From: Salinicola aestuarinus
GTDB taxonomy: Bacteria; Pseudomonadota; Gammaproteobacteria; Pseudomonadales; Halomonadaceae
Assembly (NCBI RefSeq): GCF_003206645.1
Contig: NZ_PZJP01000005.1
Coordinates: 645,016-709,015 of the forward strand
Direction of reading: 5' to 3'
Length of the DNA stretch: 64,000 nucleotides
The position numbers were made by a program, and so were the translations under genes. The notes beneath the pieces are model-generated. The model ran no database searches. It saw nothing but the letters and a program-made list of their open reading frames with translations, and was not told the origin of the DNA. Positions 1-9,310 of this stretch are shown piece after piece; position 1 is the first letter of the stretch, and each line of letters opens with the position of its first letter.

Positions 1-1199
<1,199 letters not shown>

Positions 1200-1388
1200 T
1201 GAACCCTCTGCGCTCGCTCGGGCTTTGTTGAACGTCGGCTCGCCTGAGCATCGCTCGAAGGGTTTCTTTCCATGGTTGAGTTCATCTTGTATGGGCTCGG
1301 CCATGGAATCAGTTTCTAGCCATTTCCGGCTTCATCAGCGGCGCCCAGGCTCCGTCTGAAACGTTGACGAGCGAAGTCCAGGCAAGGC

Positions 1389-1446
1389 GAAAATTGAAGA
1401 AAGAGCGGAGTTTACGGTTGTAAATGAGCATCTTGAGACAATTTTC
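1389..1446. repeat. Imperfect inverted-repeat element in the guaB-guaA gap
   Basis: The 335-bp gap 1200-1534 holds no convincing gene. At its centre is an imperfect palindrome with 27-base arms. GAAAATTG (1389-1396) pairs with CAATTTTC (1439-1446), and TTTAC (1411-1415) pairs with GTAAA (1419-1423); exactly 14 less well-matched bases lie between the two paired blocks on each side. From memory, sequence of this kind (around the run GCGGAGTTTACGG) recurs between genes in Halomonas-like genomes, so I infer a dispersed intergenic repeat. Only one copy lies in this window. A guaA promoter could be inside the gap, but I cannot place one. Confidence 0.55.
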
Positions 1447-1534
1447 AACGCTGTATGGACAAGCGCAGTCGCTTTTCAGGCTGAGTCTGCAAGCGCCGCT
1501 GCTTGTTTAAGCACTACATCTCAGGGCCCATTCG

Positions 1535-3109
1535 ATGACCGACATCCATTCGCACAAGATCCTGATTCTCGACTTCGGCTCCCAGTACACGCAGCTGATT
1601 GCTCGCCGCGTGCGTGAGCTCGGCGTCTACTCCGAAGTGCGCGCCTTCGACATCACCGAAGACGAGATCCGCGAATACAACCCCAACGGCATCATCCTCT
1701 CCGGTGGGCCGGAGTCGGTGGCCGAGCTGGACTCCCCGCGCGCGCCGCAGTGCGTGTTCGAGATGGGCCTGCCGGTACTCGGCATCTGCTACGGCATGCA
1801 GGTGATGGCGGAGCAGCTTGGCGGCGCCACCGAAGGCTCCGACAAGCGCGAGTTCGGCTATGCCCAGATCAGCGTGGCGGCGGAAGACGACCTGCTCGGC
1901 GGCATCAAGGACCACATCGGCGAGCGCGGCGACGCCCTGCTCGACGTCTGGATGAGCCACGGCGACAAGGTCGCCCGCGTGCCCGAGGCGTTCGAAGTGA
2001 CCGCCTCCACCCCGAGCTGCCCCATCGCCGCCATGAGCTGGGCGGAGAAGCGCCTCTACGCAGTGCAGTTCCACCCGGAAGTGACCCACACGACCCAGGG
2101 CCAGCGGATTCTCGAGCGCTTCGTGCTCGAGATCTGCGGCTGCGAGACGCTCTGGACGCCGGCGAAGATCATCGAAGACCTCGCCGAGCGCGTGCGTGAA
2201 CAGGTCGGCGACCGCCACGTCTTGCTGGGTCTCTCCGGCGGCGTGGACTCCTCCGTCGTTGCCGCGCTGCTGCACAAGGCGATCGGCGATCAGCTCACCT
2301 GCGTCTTCGTCGACAACGGCCTGCTGCGCAAGGACGAAGGCGAGCAGGTGATGGACACCTTCGCCCAGCACATGGGCGTGCGAGTGATCCGCGTCGATGC
2401 CGAAGACGAGTTCCTCGGCAAGCTGGAAGGGGAGAACGACCCCGAGGCCAAGCGCAAGATCATCGGCAACACTTTCATCGATGTCTTCGACCGCGAAGCC
2501 GCCAAGATCGACGGCGTCGAGTTCCTCGCTCAGGGCACCATCTACCCGGACGTGATCGAATCCGCCGCCAGCAAGACCGGCAAGGCGCACGTGATCAAGT
2601 CGCACCACAACGTGGGCGGTCTGCCGGAGACAATGAAGCTCAAGCTGGTCGAACCGCTGCGGGAACTGTTCAAGGACGAAGTGCGCAAGCTCGGCCTCGA
2701 ACTCGGCCTGCCCTACGACATGGTCTACCGTCACCCCTTCCCGGGGCCGGGCCTCGGCGTGCGCATTTTGGGTGAAGTGAAGAAGGAGTACGCCGACATC
2801 CTGCGGGAAGCCGACGCCATCTTCATCGAAGAGCTGCACAACTTCGACTGGTACCACAAGACCAGCCAGGCGTTCGCCGTCTTTCTGCCGGTGAAATCGG
2901 TTGGCGTCGTCGGTGACGGCCGCCGCTACGAATGGGTCATCGCCATTCGCGCCGTCGAGACCATTGACTTCATGACCGCCCGCTGGGCCCACCTGCCGTA
3001 TGAGCTGCTGGAGAAGGTCTCCGGAAGAATCATCAACGAGATCAGTGGCGTATCGCGCGTGACCTACGACGTCAGCAGCAAGCCGCCCGCGACGATCGAG
3101 TGGGAGTGA
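1535..3109 (+). CDS. guaA: GMP synthase (glutamine-hydrolysing)
   Basis: Converts XMP to GMP using ATP and glutamine, completing the pathway begun by GuaB. The 524-residue length is typical. The N-terminal class I glutamine amidotransferase has its nucleophile Cys85 in GICYGMQ and the His/Glu pair in FHPEV near residue 180. The ATP pyrophosphatase domain follows, with the P-loop LSGGVDSSV near residue 234. The C-terminal dimerisation domain ends in the standard PPATIEWE. The ATG at 1535 gives the canonical N-terminus ([21 protein letters not shown]). A strong terminator follows. Confidence 0.98.
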   Translation: MTDIHSHKILILDFGSQYTQLIARRVRELGVYSEVRAFDITEDEIREYNPNGIILSGGPESVAELDSPRAPQCVFEMGLPVLGICYGMQVMAEQLGGATEGSDKREFGYAQISVAAEDDLLGGIKDHIGERGDALLDVWMSHGDKVARVPEAFEVTASTPSCPIAAMSWAEKRLYAVQFHPEVTHTTQGQRILERFVLEICGCETLWTPAKIIEDLAERVREQVGDRHVLLGLSGGVDSSVVAALLHKAIGDQLTCVFVDNGLLRKDEGEQVMDTFAQHMGVRVIRVDAEDEFLGKLEGENDPEAKRKIIGNTFIDVFDREAAKIDGVEFLAQGTIYPDVIESAASKTGKAHVIKSHHNVGGLPETMKLKLVEPLRELFKDEVRKLGLELGLPYDMVYRHPFPGPGLGVRILGEVKKEYADILREADAIFIEELHNFDWYHKTSQAFAVFLPVKSVGVVGDGRRYEWVIAIRAVETIDFMTARWAHLPYELLEKVSGRIINEISGVSRVTYDVSSKPPATIEWE

Positions 3110-3117
3110 GGTTTAAA

Positions 3118-3137
3118 TTGTAGGTTTTTTCCTACAA
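3118..3137 (+). other. Short perfect inverted repeat after guaA
   Basis: TTGTAGG (3118-3124) and CCTACAA (3131-3137) form a 7-bp perfect stem around a loop of six T. It lies 8 bases past the guaA stop and just upstream of the main terminator. It may be a secondary termination or transcript-end-protecting hairpin. Confidence 0.5.
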
Positions 3138-3152
3138 ACCTGTAAGTAAAAA

Positions 3153-3175
3153 GCCCGCCATTGAGCGGGTTTTTT
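3153..3175 (+). terminator. Rho-independent terminator of guaA
   Basis: CCCGC (3154-3158) pairs with GCGGG (3165-3169), extended by a G-T pair, and is followed directly by six T (3170-3175). This is a classical intrinsic terminator ending guaA transcription. Confidence 0.85.
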
Positions 3176-3352
3176 CATGAATTAATGCCCCTGTCGACAA
3201 CGGCTGCTGACCAATAAAATTATTTTCATTTGATGCCTAAAGAAGTGCAAGAAAGGGTCGTTATTCGACAGGAACTTGCGCTTTGAAGGTGCGCGCATTG
3301 CGTTCACGAAGGCCTTAAAGAGCCTACCTGCACTTCAAGAGAACGTTGATTA

Positions 3353-3868
3353 ATGAGCTTCAAAACCCTTGCCGCTCTTGTGGCAGCTTGCGCCTCGATC
3401 AGCCTGACCGGCTGCGCATCTATTGTTGGCGACAGCGATCAAAGCATGACGATCAGTAGTTCACCCTCCGATGCGGCGGTTGTTATCACTGACGAAACTG
3501 CCAAGCAAATTTTCACCGGCACGACGCCGACCACCGTCACACTCAAGAAGTCTGACGGCAGCTATTTCGGTGGAAAGACCTACCATGTCGAGATCGACAA
3601 GCCGGGCTACCAGATGCGTCAGATCACGCTGACGACGTCGCCGAACGGCTGGTTCATCGGCGGTAATATTCTGTTCGGTGGCGTCATCGGTTGGCTGGTC
3701 GTCGACCCGTTCAATGGCGGCATGTATACGCTGTCACCCGATGAGATCAGCGCCGATCTCGGCGATGCCGTCTCCATGCAGGGTGAGGGGGCGTCGCTCA
3801 ACCTGGTGATGATGGAAGACGTGAGCACCGAGATGAAAGACAAGCTGGTCAAGGTTGGTCAGATCTGA
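3353..3868 (+). CDS. Putative lipoprotein with PEGA-like fold
   Basis: A 171-residue protein with a type II signal peptide; the lipobox LTGC has its Cys near residue 22, so it should be a lipid-anchored envelope protein. The mature part opens with a segment of the PEGA kind (SSPSDAAVVITDE, then TGTTPTTVTL and YHVEIDKPGY), known for peptidoglycan- or surface-associated beta-sandwich modules. A Gly-rich hydrophobic stretch follows (near residues 100-125) that could touch or enter the membrane. It stands alone between the guaA terminator and a converging SDR gene. The specific function is unknown. Confidence 0.75.
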   Translation: MSFKTLAALVAACASISLTGCASIVGDSDQSMTISSSPSDAAVVITDETAKQIFTGTTPTTVTLKKSDGSYFGGKTYHVEIDKPGYQMRQITLTTSPNGWFIGGNILFGGVIGWLVVDPFNGGMYTLSPDEISADLGDAVSMQGEGASLNLVMMEDVSTEMKDKLVKVGQI

Positions 3869-3997
3869 GTACTTTGGACCGGGCGTTTGCCCGGTCTATT
3901 TCTCTCTGGATTCCCACGAACGTATCCATTCCTACGACCAATCCCATTCCCTCAAAGACCTGAACGCCTCTCTCTATCGCCTCTTCCTCTATCGCGT

Positions 3998-4101
3998 GTG
4001 TCGACTCAATTCGCCGATGCCGTCGGGCGAATGGTGATCTCGGTGGTGTCGACTCAATTCGCCGATGCCGTCGGGCGAATGGTGATCTCGGTGGTGTCGA
4101 C
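3998..4101. repeat. 48-bp tandem duplication at the 3' end of the SDR gene
   Basis: Two perfect 48-bp copies (3998-4045 and 4046-4093) are followed by a third occurrence of the first 8 bases, GTGTCGAC (4094-4101). The second copy contains the last 12 sense codons and the stop codon of the minus-strand SDR gene. The first copy is therefore a redundant coding tail lying beyond the stop. The 8-base direct repeats at the junctions fit slippage or unequal crossover. Confidence 0.9.
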
Positions 4102-4803
4102 GCTGGCCGGCGCTTCGATGAGTTGGCGAACGGCGCGGGCGATGTCGCTGGGCTTTAGGGCGATGGCGCGATACTCATCCATCAGGGCGGCGGTGTCGCC
4201 GTGGGTGATGGTCGAGGCAAGCTCGCTCGCCACGACGCCGGGATTGACGCAGGTCACGCGAATGTTCGATGTCTCCTGGCGCAATCCGTCGGAGATGGCG
4301 CGGACGGCGAACTTGGTCCCACAGTAGACCGCGGCGGTAGGCACGGCCTGCAGCGCGCCGATGGAGCCGATGTTGATGATCTGCCCCTCGCCCTGTCGCT
4401 CCATCACCGGTAGCACGGCGCCAATACCCCACAGCACGCCCTTGATGTTGACGTCGACCATCCGCTCCCATTCGTCCCGTTTGCCGGCAGAGAGCGGGGA
4501 GAGCGGCATGATGCCGGCGTTGTTCACCAGCACGTCGATTCGACCCCAGCGCTCCAGCGCGGTATCGGCGAAGGCGGCCATGTCGGCGCGGTCGGTGACG
4601 TCCAGCGCCTGCACCTCAACCTCAACCCTACCGCCGCTGTCGCGGAGCTCGGCGGCGATGCGCTCCAACTTGTCCACCCGGCGCGCGCCGAGCAGCACAC
4701 GGCCGCCGGCGGCGGCCAGCTCACGGGCGATGCCTTCACCTATGCCGCTGCTGGCGCCGGTAATCAGGATGACTTTGTCGTTCAGGTTTGTGCTAGCGCT
4801 CAT
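4054..4803 (-). CDS. SDR family NAD(P)-dependent oxidoreductase
   Basis: A classical short-chain dehydrogenase/reductase of 249 residues. The Rossmann cofactor motif TGASSGIG is at about residues 15-22, NNAG near 91-94, and the catalytic Ser (NIGSIG) and YxxxK (YCGTK) near 142-160. The sequence GARRVDKLERI after the second strand (Arg-Arg) suggests NADP preference; this is inference. The substrate cannot be told. It is divergently transcribed from a LysR regulator 130 bp away, the usual arrangement for a regulator with its target. The gene's last codons are duplicated in tandem just beyond the stop. Confidence 0.9.
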   Translation of the reverse strand: MSASTNLNDKVILITGASSGIGEGIARELAAAGGRVLLGARRVDKLERIAAELRDSGGRVEVEVQALDVTDRADMAAFADTALERWGRIDVLVNNAGIMPLSPLSAGKRDEWERMVDVNIKGVLWGIGAVLPVMERQGEGQIINIGSIGALQAVPTAAVYCGTKFAVRAISDGLRQETSNIRVTCVNPGVVASELASTITHGDTAALMDEYRAIALKPSDIARAVRQLIEAPASVDTTEITIRPTASAN

Positions 4804-4933
4804 GATTCTGTTTCCCGTCGTTTCTCAAGCGGACGAATGTCCGGCTCCCGTGAGCGACAAGATAGGGCGCGGCACCGTTGAGTAGAATAGGCTGCACGCT
4901 GGACATAATGGTTAGCAAGGCTTGCCAATCGCG

Positions 4934-5818
4934 ATGGATCTCAATCTTTTGACACTGTTTATTGCCGTGGCGGAGGCGGGCAATTTCCGTGCCGCCGCGG
5001 ATCGGCTGGGGGTGACGCGCTCCGCCGTCAGCCAGGGCGTAAGACGGCTGGAGAGCGACCTGACGCGGCCGCTATTTAACCGCACCACGCGTAGCGTTCG
5101 ACTCACGGAAGAGGGCGAGCGCCTGTATCAGGCGCTTGTCCATCCGCTGGGGGAGATTGACGCGGTGCTGGGAGCCACGCGGGATGCGCCCGGCGCGCCC
5201 CACGGCACGTTGCGGGTCACGGCGACATCGATTGCCGAGCGATTCCTCTCCGGGCCGCTGATCGCCGACTTCGCCGAACGCTATCCGCACGTCACCCTCG
5301 ACGTGACGGTAACCGACGAGGAATTCGACATCGTCGCCACGGGGTTCGACGCCGGCATTCGTCTGGGGGAGGTGATCGAGCGTGACATGGTCGCCGTGCC
5401 GCTGACCGGCGAGCAGCGACAGGTCGCCGTCGCCTCGCCGGCGTATCTGGCGCGTCATGGCTACCCGGCGCACCCCGGGGAACTGACGCATCACCGCTGC
5501 ATCGGCTGGCGCCCGCGACCCGACACGGCGCCGTATCGCTGGGAGTTCGAGCGTGACGGCCAGGCATTCGATGTGGCGGTCGCGCCGCAGGTGACCACCA
5601 ACGACCTGTTGCTGATGATCCGCACGGCGCTGGCCGGCGGCGGTATCACCTTCGGCATGGAAGAGACGTTCCGGCCCTACATCGAGCGCGGCGAGCTGAT
5701 GACGCTGCTGGATGACTGGCTGCCCCCTTTCGCCGGCTTCTCGCTCTACTACCCGAGCCGGCGCACCGTCACGCCCAAGTTGCGCGCACTGATCGATCAC
5801 GTTCGCGACTATCGCTGA
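4934..5818 (+). CDS. LysR-family transcriptional regulator
   Basis: The N-terminal winged helix-turn-helix (residues ~1-60: FRAAADRLGVTRSAVSQGVRRLE) and a periplasmic-binding-protein-like effector domain are both complete, giving 294 residues. The effector part (RVTATSIAERFLSGPL...DAGIRLGEVIERDMVAVPL) resembles the CrgA/AaeR branch, which often controls neighbouring oxidoreductases. I take ATG 4934 as the start, since AAGG at 4917-4920 is correctly spaced for it. An in-frame TTG at 4922 would have no room for a ribosome site. It is divergent from the SDR gene and probably regulates it. Confidence 0.9.
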   Translation: MDLNLLTLFIAVAEAGNFRAAADRLGVTRSAVSQGVRRLESDLTRPLFNRTTRSVRLTEEGERLYQALVHPLGEIDAVLGATRDAPGAPHGTLRVTATSIAERFLSGPLIADFAERYPHVTLDVTVTDEEFDIVATGFDAGIRLGEVIERDMVAVPLTGEQRQVAVASPAYLARHGYPAHPGELTHHRCIGWRPRPDTAPYRWEFERDGQAFDVAVAPQVTTNDLLLMIRTALAGGGITFGMEETFRPYIERGELMTLLDDWLPPFAGFSLYYPSRRTVTPKLRALIDHVRDYR

Positions 5819-5859
5819 CCCCTTGGTCGCTTCTGGTCAGAGTGGACGCGCGCCGCCTC

Positions 5860-6102
5860 TCACTCGGGCGGTAGGGCGCCTTCCTGCATCACTTGGCGCC
5901 AGCGGTGGCGCTGTGCTTCCAGCGCGGCGATCTGGCCGAGTTTGTCGAGGCCGCGATTTCCCGTTAGCTGTCGGTCGTGCCTGCCCGGGGTAAGCCTGGG
6001 CAGCCTCTGGCCGGTGTCGATGGTCGAACGGGTGGCCGTCACGACATCTTCCTCAGGAAATGCCTTTACCGGCCGATACTTGGCGCGGCGGTTCGCCGCC
6101 AT
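5860..6102 (-). CDS. Small hypothetical protein
   Basis: A possible 80-residue protein, rich in Arg and Gln, ending ALEAQRHRWRQVMQEGALPPE. The family is not recognised. In its favour: GC-rich third positions, an amphipathic C-terminal helix, and a start at 6102 placed back-to-back with the lipoprotein gene at 6134. Against: no clear ribosome site, and overlap with what should be the promoter of the divergent gene. It may be the tail of a decayed gene. Confidence 0.35.
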   Translation of the reverse strand: MAANRRAKYRPVKAFPEEDVVTATRSTIDTGQRLPRLTPGRHDRQLTGNRGLDKLGQIAALEAQRHRWRQVMQEGALPPE

Positions 6103-6133
6103 GACCACCAAGCAATGCCGTAAGGGAACATCG

Positions 6134-6586
6134 ATGATCAAACGCACAGTGTTGGGCGGGCTGATTGCCGCCACGCTGCTGGTGTCGGGGTGCGCCTCGG
6201 TGCCGATGGGGAGTAGTGAAGAAGACCGGGCACTCAAGCAGTTTCCCGTGCCGCCCGACAATCAGGCGGGGCTCTACGTCTACCGCGACAGCTTCATGGG
6301 CAAGGCGCTGAAGAAGACGTTGACGCTAGATGGCCGCCCTCTGGGTAAGACCGCCAATGGCGTCTATTTCTACGAGACGATCGCGCCGGGTGAGCACGAA
6401 CTGGCAACGGAATCGGAGTTCAGCGACAACGCGATCCGATTCTCGGCGAATGCCGGGAAGAACTATTTCGTCGAGCAGTACATCAAGCTGGGCGTCTTCG
6501 TCGGGGGGGCCAATCTCGAGCTGAAACCCGAAGCCGAGGGCATGCAGGCGCTGCGCGAATGCTGCCATTTGGCCGCACCTCAGTAG
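6134..6586 (+). CDS. DUF2846-type lipoprotein
   Basis: 150 residues with a type II signal peptide (lipobox VSGC, Cys near residue 19). The remainder matches the DUF2846 pattern: GLYVYRDS, then LDGRPLGKTANGVYFYETIAPGEHEL and a C-terminal LRECCHLA. The fold is a small beta-sandwich; the family's function is unknown. It should be exported and lipid-anchored. The start is taken at ATG 6134, because only this start puts the signal peptide at the N-terminus. Longer upstream reading is in-frame but lacks codon character. Confidence 0.8.
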   Translation: MIKRTVLGGLIAATLLVSGCASVPMGSSEEDRALKQFPVPPDNQAGLYVYRDSFMGKALKKTLTLDGRPLGKTANGVYFYETIAPGEHELATESEFSDNAIRFSANAGKNYFVEQYIKLGVFVGGANLELKPEAEGMQALRECCHLAAPQ

Positions 6587-6640
6587 AGTCCCCGCGCCAG
6601 AGTGTCGCGCGCCGAAGAGCGGTCTTTCGCCGGTTATTGT

Positions 6641-6700
6641 GGTTCACCTACCGACAAGGGATCTTACCCGCCGATAAGGAATCTCACCCGCCGATAGCCG
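6641..6700. repeat. Three imperfect 20-bp tandem units
   Basis: Three consecutive 20-mers (6641-6660, 6661-6680, 6681-6700) share the core CACCyrCCGAyA. The second and third agree at most positions (ATCTyACCCGCCGATA). They lie between a lipoprotein gene and the lactonase gene, and run into the hairpin at 6699. Unknown role; no spacer pattern of a CRISPR. Confidence 0.55.
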
Positions 6701-6728
6701 AGAAGCCCTGACGACGCAGGGCTTCTCG
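6699..6728. terminator. Bidirectional hairpin between convergent genes
   Basis: CGAGAAGCCCTG (6699-6710) pairs perfectly with CAGGGCTTCTCG (6717-6728) around a six-base loop. It sits between the convergent DUF2846 lipoprotein and lactonase genes. There is no T-run on either side, so termination efficiency is uncertain. Confidence 0.65.
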
Positions 6729-6794
6729 GGTGGGTAACGAAGCGCATCGTGAAGGCCGGGCATCCTTCATCGATAGCGCGACTCGCCGCGGCGA

Positions 6795-7928
6795 TCACTC
6801 ATAAGAGACGATCTCGACCCAGTTGGCGTTGTCTCCCGTGGCGGCGCTGTCGACCTTCTCCAGCCCGCCGTTTTCGGGGTCGATTCGGTAGAGCCCCAGC
6901 TCGCCGTCGAGCTGGCCGGAAACGACCATGTAGCGCCCGGTGTCGTCGATGCGAAAGCCGCGGGGCTGGAGCTCCACCGGCAGGCTGCGCTGGTAGCTGA
7001 GTTCGCCCGTCTCCGGGTCCGCTTTGAGGGTACTGATGAGGCTGCTGGTGCGCTCCGAGATGTAGACGTAGCGCCCGTCCGGGGTGACCTGAATGTCTGC
7101 GGCCCAGATGCGCAGGGTTTCGTCACCGTCCGGGATGTCTTCCTGCGGGATGCCGTGGGCCAGATCGAGCGCCTCGGGGACGCCCTCGACGGTGCCCTGG
7201 CGCGTCAGCGTGCCGTCGTCGGCATCAATGGCGTAGGTGGTGACGGCGCCGGTGAGTTCGCCGAGCACGTAGAGATGGCGGCTATCCGGGGCGAAGCGGA
7301 AATGGCGCGGCCCGGTGCCTTCCGGCGTGTCCACGGTGGCGGGCTCGTTGGCGCTGAGTTCGCCCGAGTCGGCGTCGAAGCGGAACTGGGTGATCTGATC
7401 GTCACCGAGCACGGAAACGAAGGCGAAGCGGTTATCCGGCGTGGTCTGGATGGCGTGGGCACGCTGGCCGGTGTCGACGGTCTGTGTCGAATCCCCGGCC
7501 ACGCCGTCGGCGTCGATGGGGCCGACGCTGGCGATGTCGTCCGAGTAGGAGGCGCTGAGCAGGTAATTGCCGCTCTCATCGGTATCGATGTAGGCCATGG
7601 GAGAGGGCAGTGACCCGCTCCCTTCTCGCGTCAGCTCGCCGCTCTCCGGGTCGATGCGGTAGCTCAGCACGCGGTAGGGCTCGCTGCCGATGCCGGCGTA
7701 GAGATGGTGTAGGTCCGGGCTGAGTGCCATCGGCATGACCGAGTCTTCCGCCTTGGTGGTGGTCAGCGGCGTCAGCGTCGCGCTGTCGCGGTCGAGCGTA
7801 TAGCTTGCGATGACGCCGTCGTCGGCGTTGGAGACATAGACGTAGGTCGCCGCCTGAGCGCTCAGACAGGCGGCGAGCAGTGCGCCTCCCGTGAGCCAAC
7901 TGACGGCCTGGTTCCTCATCCTTGGCAT
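6795..7928 (-). CDS. Secreted YbhE/Pgl-type beta-propeller (lactonase family) protein
   Basis: 377 residues, with a Sec signal peptide at the N-terminus (cleavage likely after LSAQA, near residue 24) and then a seven-bladed beta-propeller of the lactonase family (PF10282). Repeated blade signatures are DxxSGELT, xxPDxRHLYV and YxIDxDxGTL. Cytosolic relatives hydrolyse 6-phosphogluconolactone; the signal peptide here argues for a periplasmic substrate, which is not known. The start at 7928 has AAGGAAG upstream, and the longer frame beyond it has no signal-like features. It is monocistronic, ending at a hairpin shared with the gene on the other strand. Confidence 0.85.
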   Translation of the reverse strand: MPRMRNQAVSWLTGGALLAACLSAQAATYVYVSNADDGVIASYTLDRDSATLTPLTTTKAEDSVMPMALSPDLHHLYAGIGSEPYRVLSYRIDPESGELTREGSGSLPSPMAYIDTDESGNYLLSASYSDDIASVGPIDADGVAGDSTQTVDTGQRAHAIQTTPDNRFAFVSVLGDDQITQFRFDADSGELSANEPATVDTPEGTGPRHFRFAPDSRHLYVLGELTGAVTTYAIDADDGTLTRQGTVEGVPEALDLAHGIPQEDIPDGDETLRIWAADIQVTPDGRYVYISERTSSLISTLKADPETGELSYQRSLPVELQPRGFRIDDTGRYMVVSGQLDGELGLYRIDPENGGLEKVDSAATGDNANWVEIVSYE

Positions 7929-8113
7929 GGGTCTTCCTTGTTCGTCGGTAGCGTGCGGGCCGCTTCGCCGCGTGGGCGGCGAGACGCCGGGTGGCGACAC
8001 GGGTAACCGTGCGGCTGCGAGTCAAACTAGGCCGCTGCCCGCTATTCCACAACGCGACCTTAAGCTGAGAGCCTCGCCGCGAGGGGCGGCCATTCACGCC
8101 GCGCAGCGGTTGA

Positions 8114-8147
8114 TGAACGTGGCTCACGTTGCGGTGAAATTAAATCA
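8114..8147 (+). promoter_or_regulatory. Two MetR-like boxes upstream of mesX
   Basis: TGAACGTGGCTCA (8114-8126) and TGAAATTAAATCA (8135-8147) each match the MetR consensus TGAAnnnnnTTCA with one mismatch. They start exactly 21 bp apart, two helical turns. The first overlaps a perfect dyad AACGTG-gct-CACGTT (8116-8130); the second overlaps GTGA-N7-TCAC. The 368-bp gap 7929-8296 holds nothing else I recognise. MetR control of methionine synthases is established in enterics and pseudomonads; its application here is inference. Confidence 0.6.
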
Positions 8148-8296
8148 CTACACCTCATGCGGAGGCTCTGTCATAAAGGGTCAAATGTTTTCCGGTGATG
8201 GGCCCGTGCGGTCCGTTCGATGAAAGAATTCGATAAGCGGTTGGATTCGTTCTGAAGCATCAGAATCGATCCCAGTGACCAGGGTGGGCACCAACG

Positions 8297-9310
8297 ATGA
8301 GCCAGGACTTTACGTTTACCGTCAGCAGTGTCGCGTTCGACGAGCACTATCGTCCCGCCGACAACACGCGGACCACGACCAATTTCGCCAACCTGGCGAG
8401 AGGCGAGCGGCGTCGTGAGAACCTGCGCAATGCGCTGACGATGATCGAGAACCGTTTCAACAGCCTGGCCCACTGGGACAACCCCACCGGCGATCGGTAC
8501 GCGGTCGAACTCGAGATCATCACCGGCGACGTGCAGGTGGGCGCTGAGGCAAGCGAGACGCGCTTTCCGGCTATCGAGGTGCTGAAAACGACGATCGTCG
8601 ACAGGCAGGCGGGCGTGCGAATCCCGGGCATGGTCGGCAACAACTTTTCGTCCTACGTGCGGGATTACGACTTCAGCGTGCGCCTCGCCGAGCACAATCG
8701 AGATCGTGCGGCATTCGGCATCCCGGAGGGATTCGGCGACCTGCACGGCACGCTGTTCAGACGCTTCATCGACTCCGAGGCGTATCGAAGCATCGCCGGC
8801 AAGCCGCCGGTCATCTGCCTCAGTGTCTCCAGCAGCAAGCAGTATCGTCGCACCGACAATCACCACCCGGTGCTGGGCGTGGAATACGTCAACGACGACG
8901 CGTCGCTGACGGACTTCTACTTCGGCAAGATGGGGCTCGAGGCGCGCTACTTCATGCCGCCGAACGGTGTCGCCCCGCTGGCGTTCTACTTCGCCGGTGA
9001 TCTACTCACCGACTATACGACGCTCGAGTTGATCAGCGCGATCAGCACGATGGAGACGTTCCAGAAGATCTATCGCCCCGAGATCTACAATGCCAATTCG
9101 CCGGCGGGACAGTGCTATCGCCCGAGTCTGGAGCACGCTGACTATTCGCTGACGCGGGTGGTCTATGACCGGGAAGAGCGCAGCCAGTTGGGCATCGAGC
9201 AGGGGAAGTTCGCCGAAGAGCACTTCATCACGCCCTACCGCCACGTCTTCGAACGGTGGTCGGCCAAAGACACCGTTGATCAACCCAGGAACAAGGTCGC
9301 GTTTTCATGA
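8297..9310 (+). CDS. mesX: MesX, partner of folate-independent methionine synthase (DUF1852)
   Basis: A 337-residue DUF1852 protein, recognisable from its N-terminal FTVSSVAFDEHY, RPADNTRTTTNFANLARG and the central IPGMVGNNFSSYVRDYDFSVRLAEHN. Genetic work on aerobic bacteria has shown that proteins of this family (MesX) are required with MesD for methionine synthesis without folate or B12, in an oxygen-dependent way. The biochemical role of MesX is not settled. It overlaps mesD by four bases (ATGA at 9307-9310), so the two are translationally coupled. Two MetR-like boxes lie about 150-180 bp upstream. Confidence 0.88.
   Translation: MSQDFTFTVSSVAFDEHYRPADNTRTTTNFANLARGERRRENLRNALTMIENRFNSLAHWDNPTGDRYAVELEIITGDVQVGAEASETRFPAIEVLKTTIVDRQAGVRIPGMVGNNFSSYVRDYDFSVRLAEHNRDRAAFGIPEGFGDLHGTLFRRFIDSEAYRSIAGKPPVICLSVSSSKQYRRTDNHHPVLGVEYVNDDASLTDFYFGKMGLEARYFMPPNGVAPLAFYFAGDLLTDYTTLELISAISTMETFQKIYRPEIYNANSPAGQCYRPSLEHADYSLTRVVYDREERSQLGIEQGKFAEEHFITPYRHVFERWSAKDTVDQPRNKVAFS

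Noticed and set aside
1514..2992. Long open frame (492 codons) antisense to guaA
   Set aside because: High GC content keeps antisense frames open; the product is His/Val/Ala-rich without motifs, and guaA is certain.
6641..6700. Possible small CRISPR array
   Set aside because: Units are directly adjacent with no unique spacers, and no cas genes are present.
8148..8296. SAM- or SAH-type riboswitch before mesX
   Set aside because: Only a weak hairpin (TTCTG/CAGAA near 8250-8265) is visible; the conserved cores of known SAM/SAH classes were not found.
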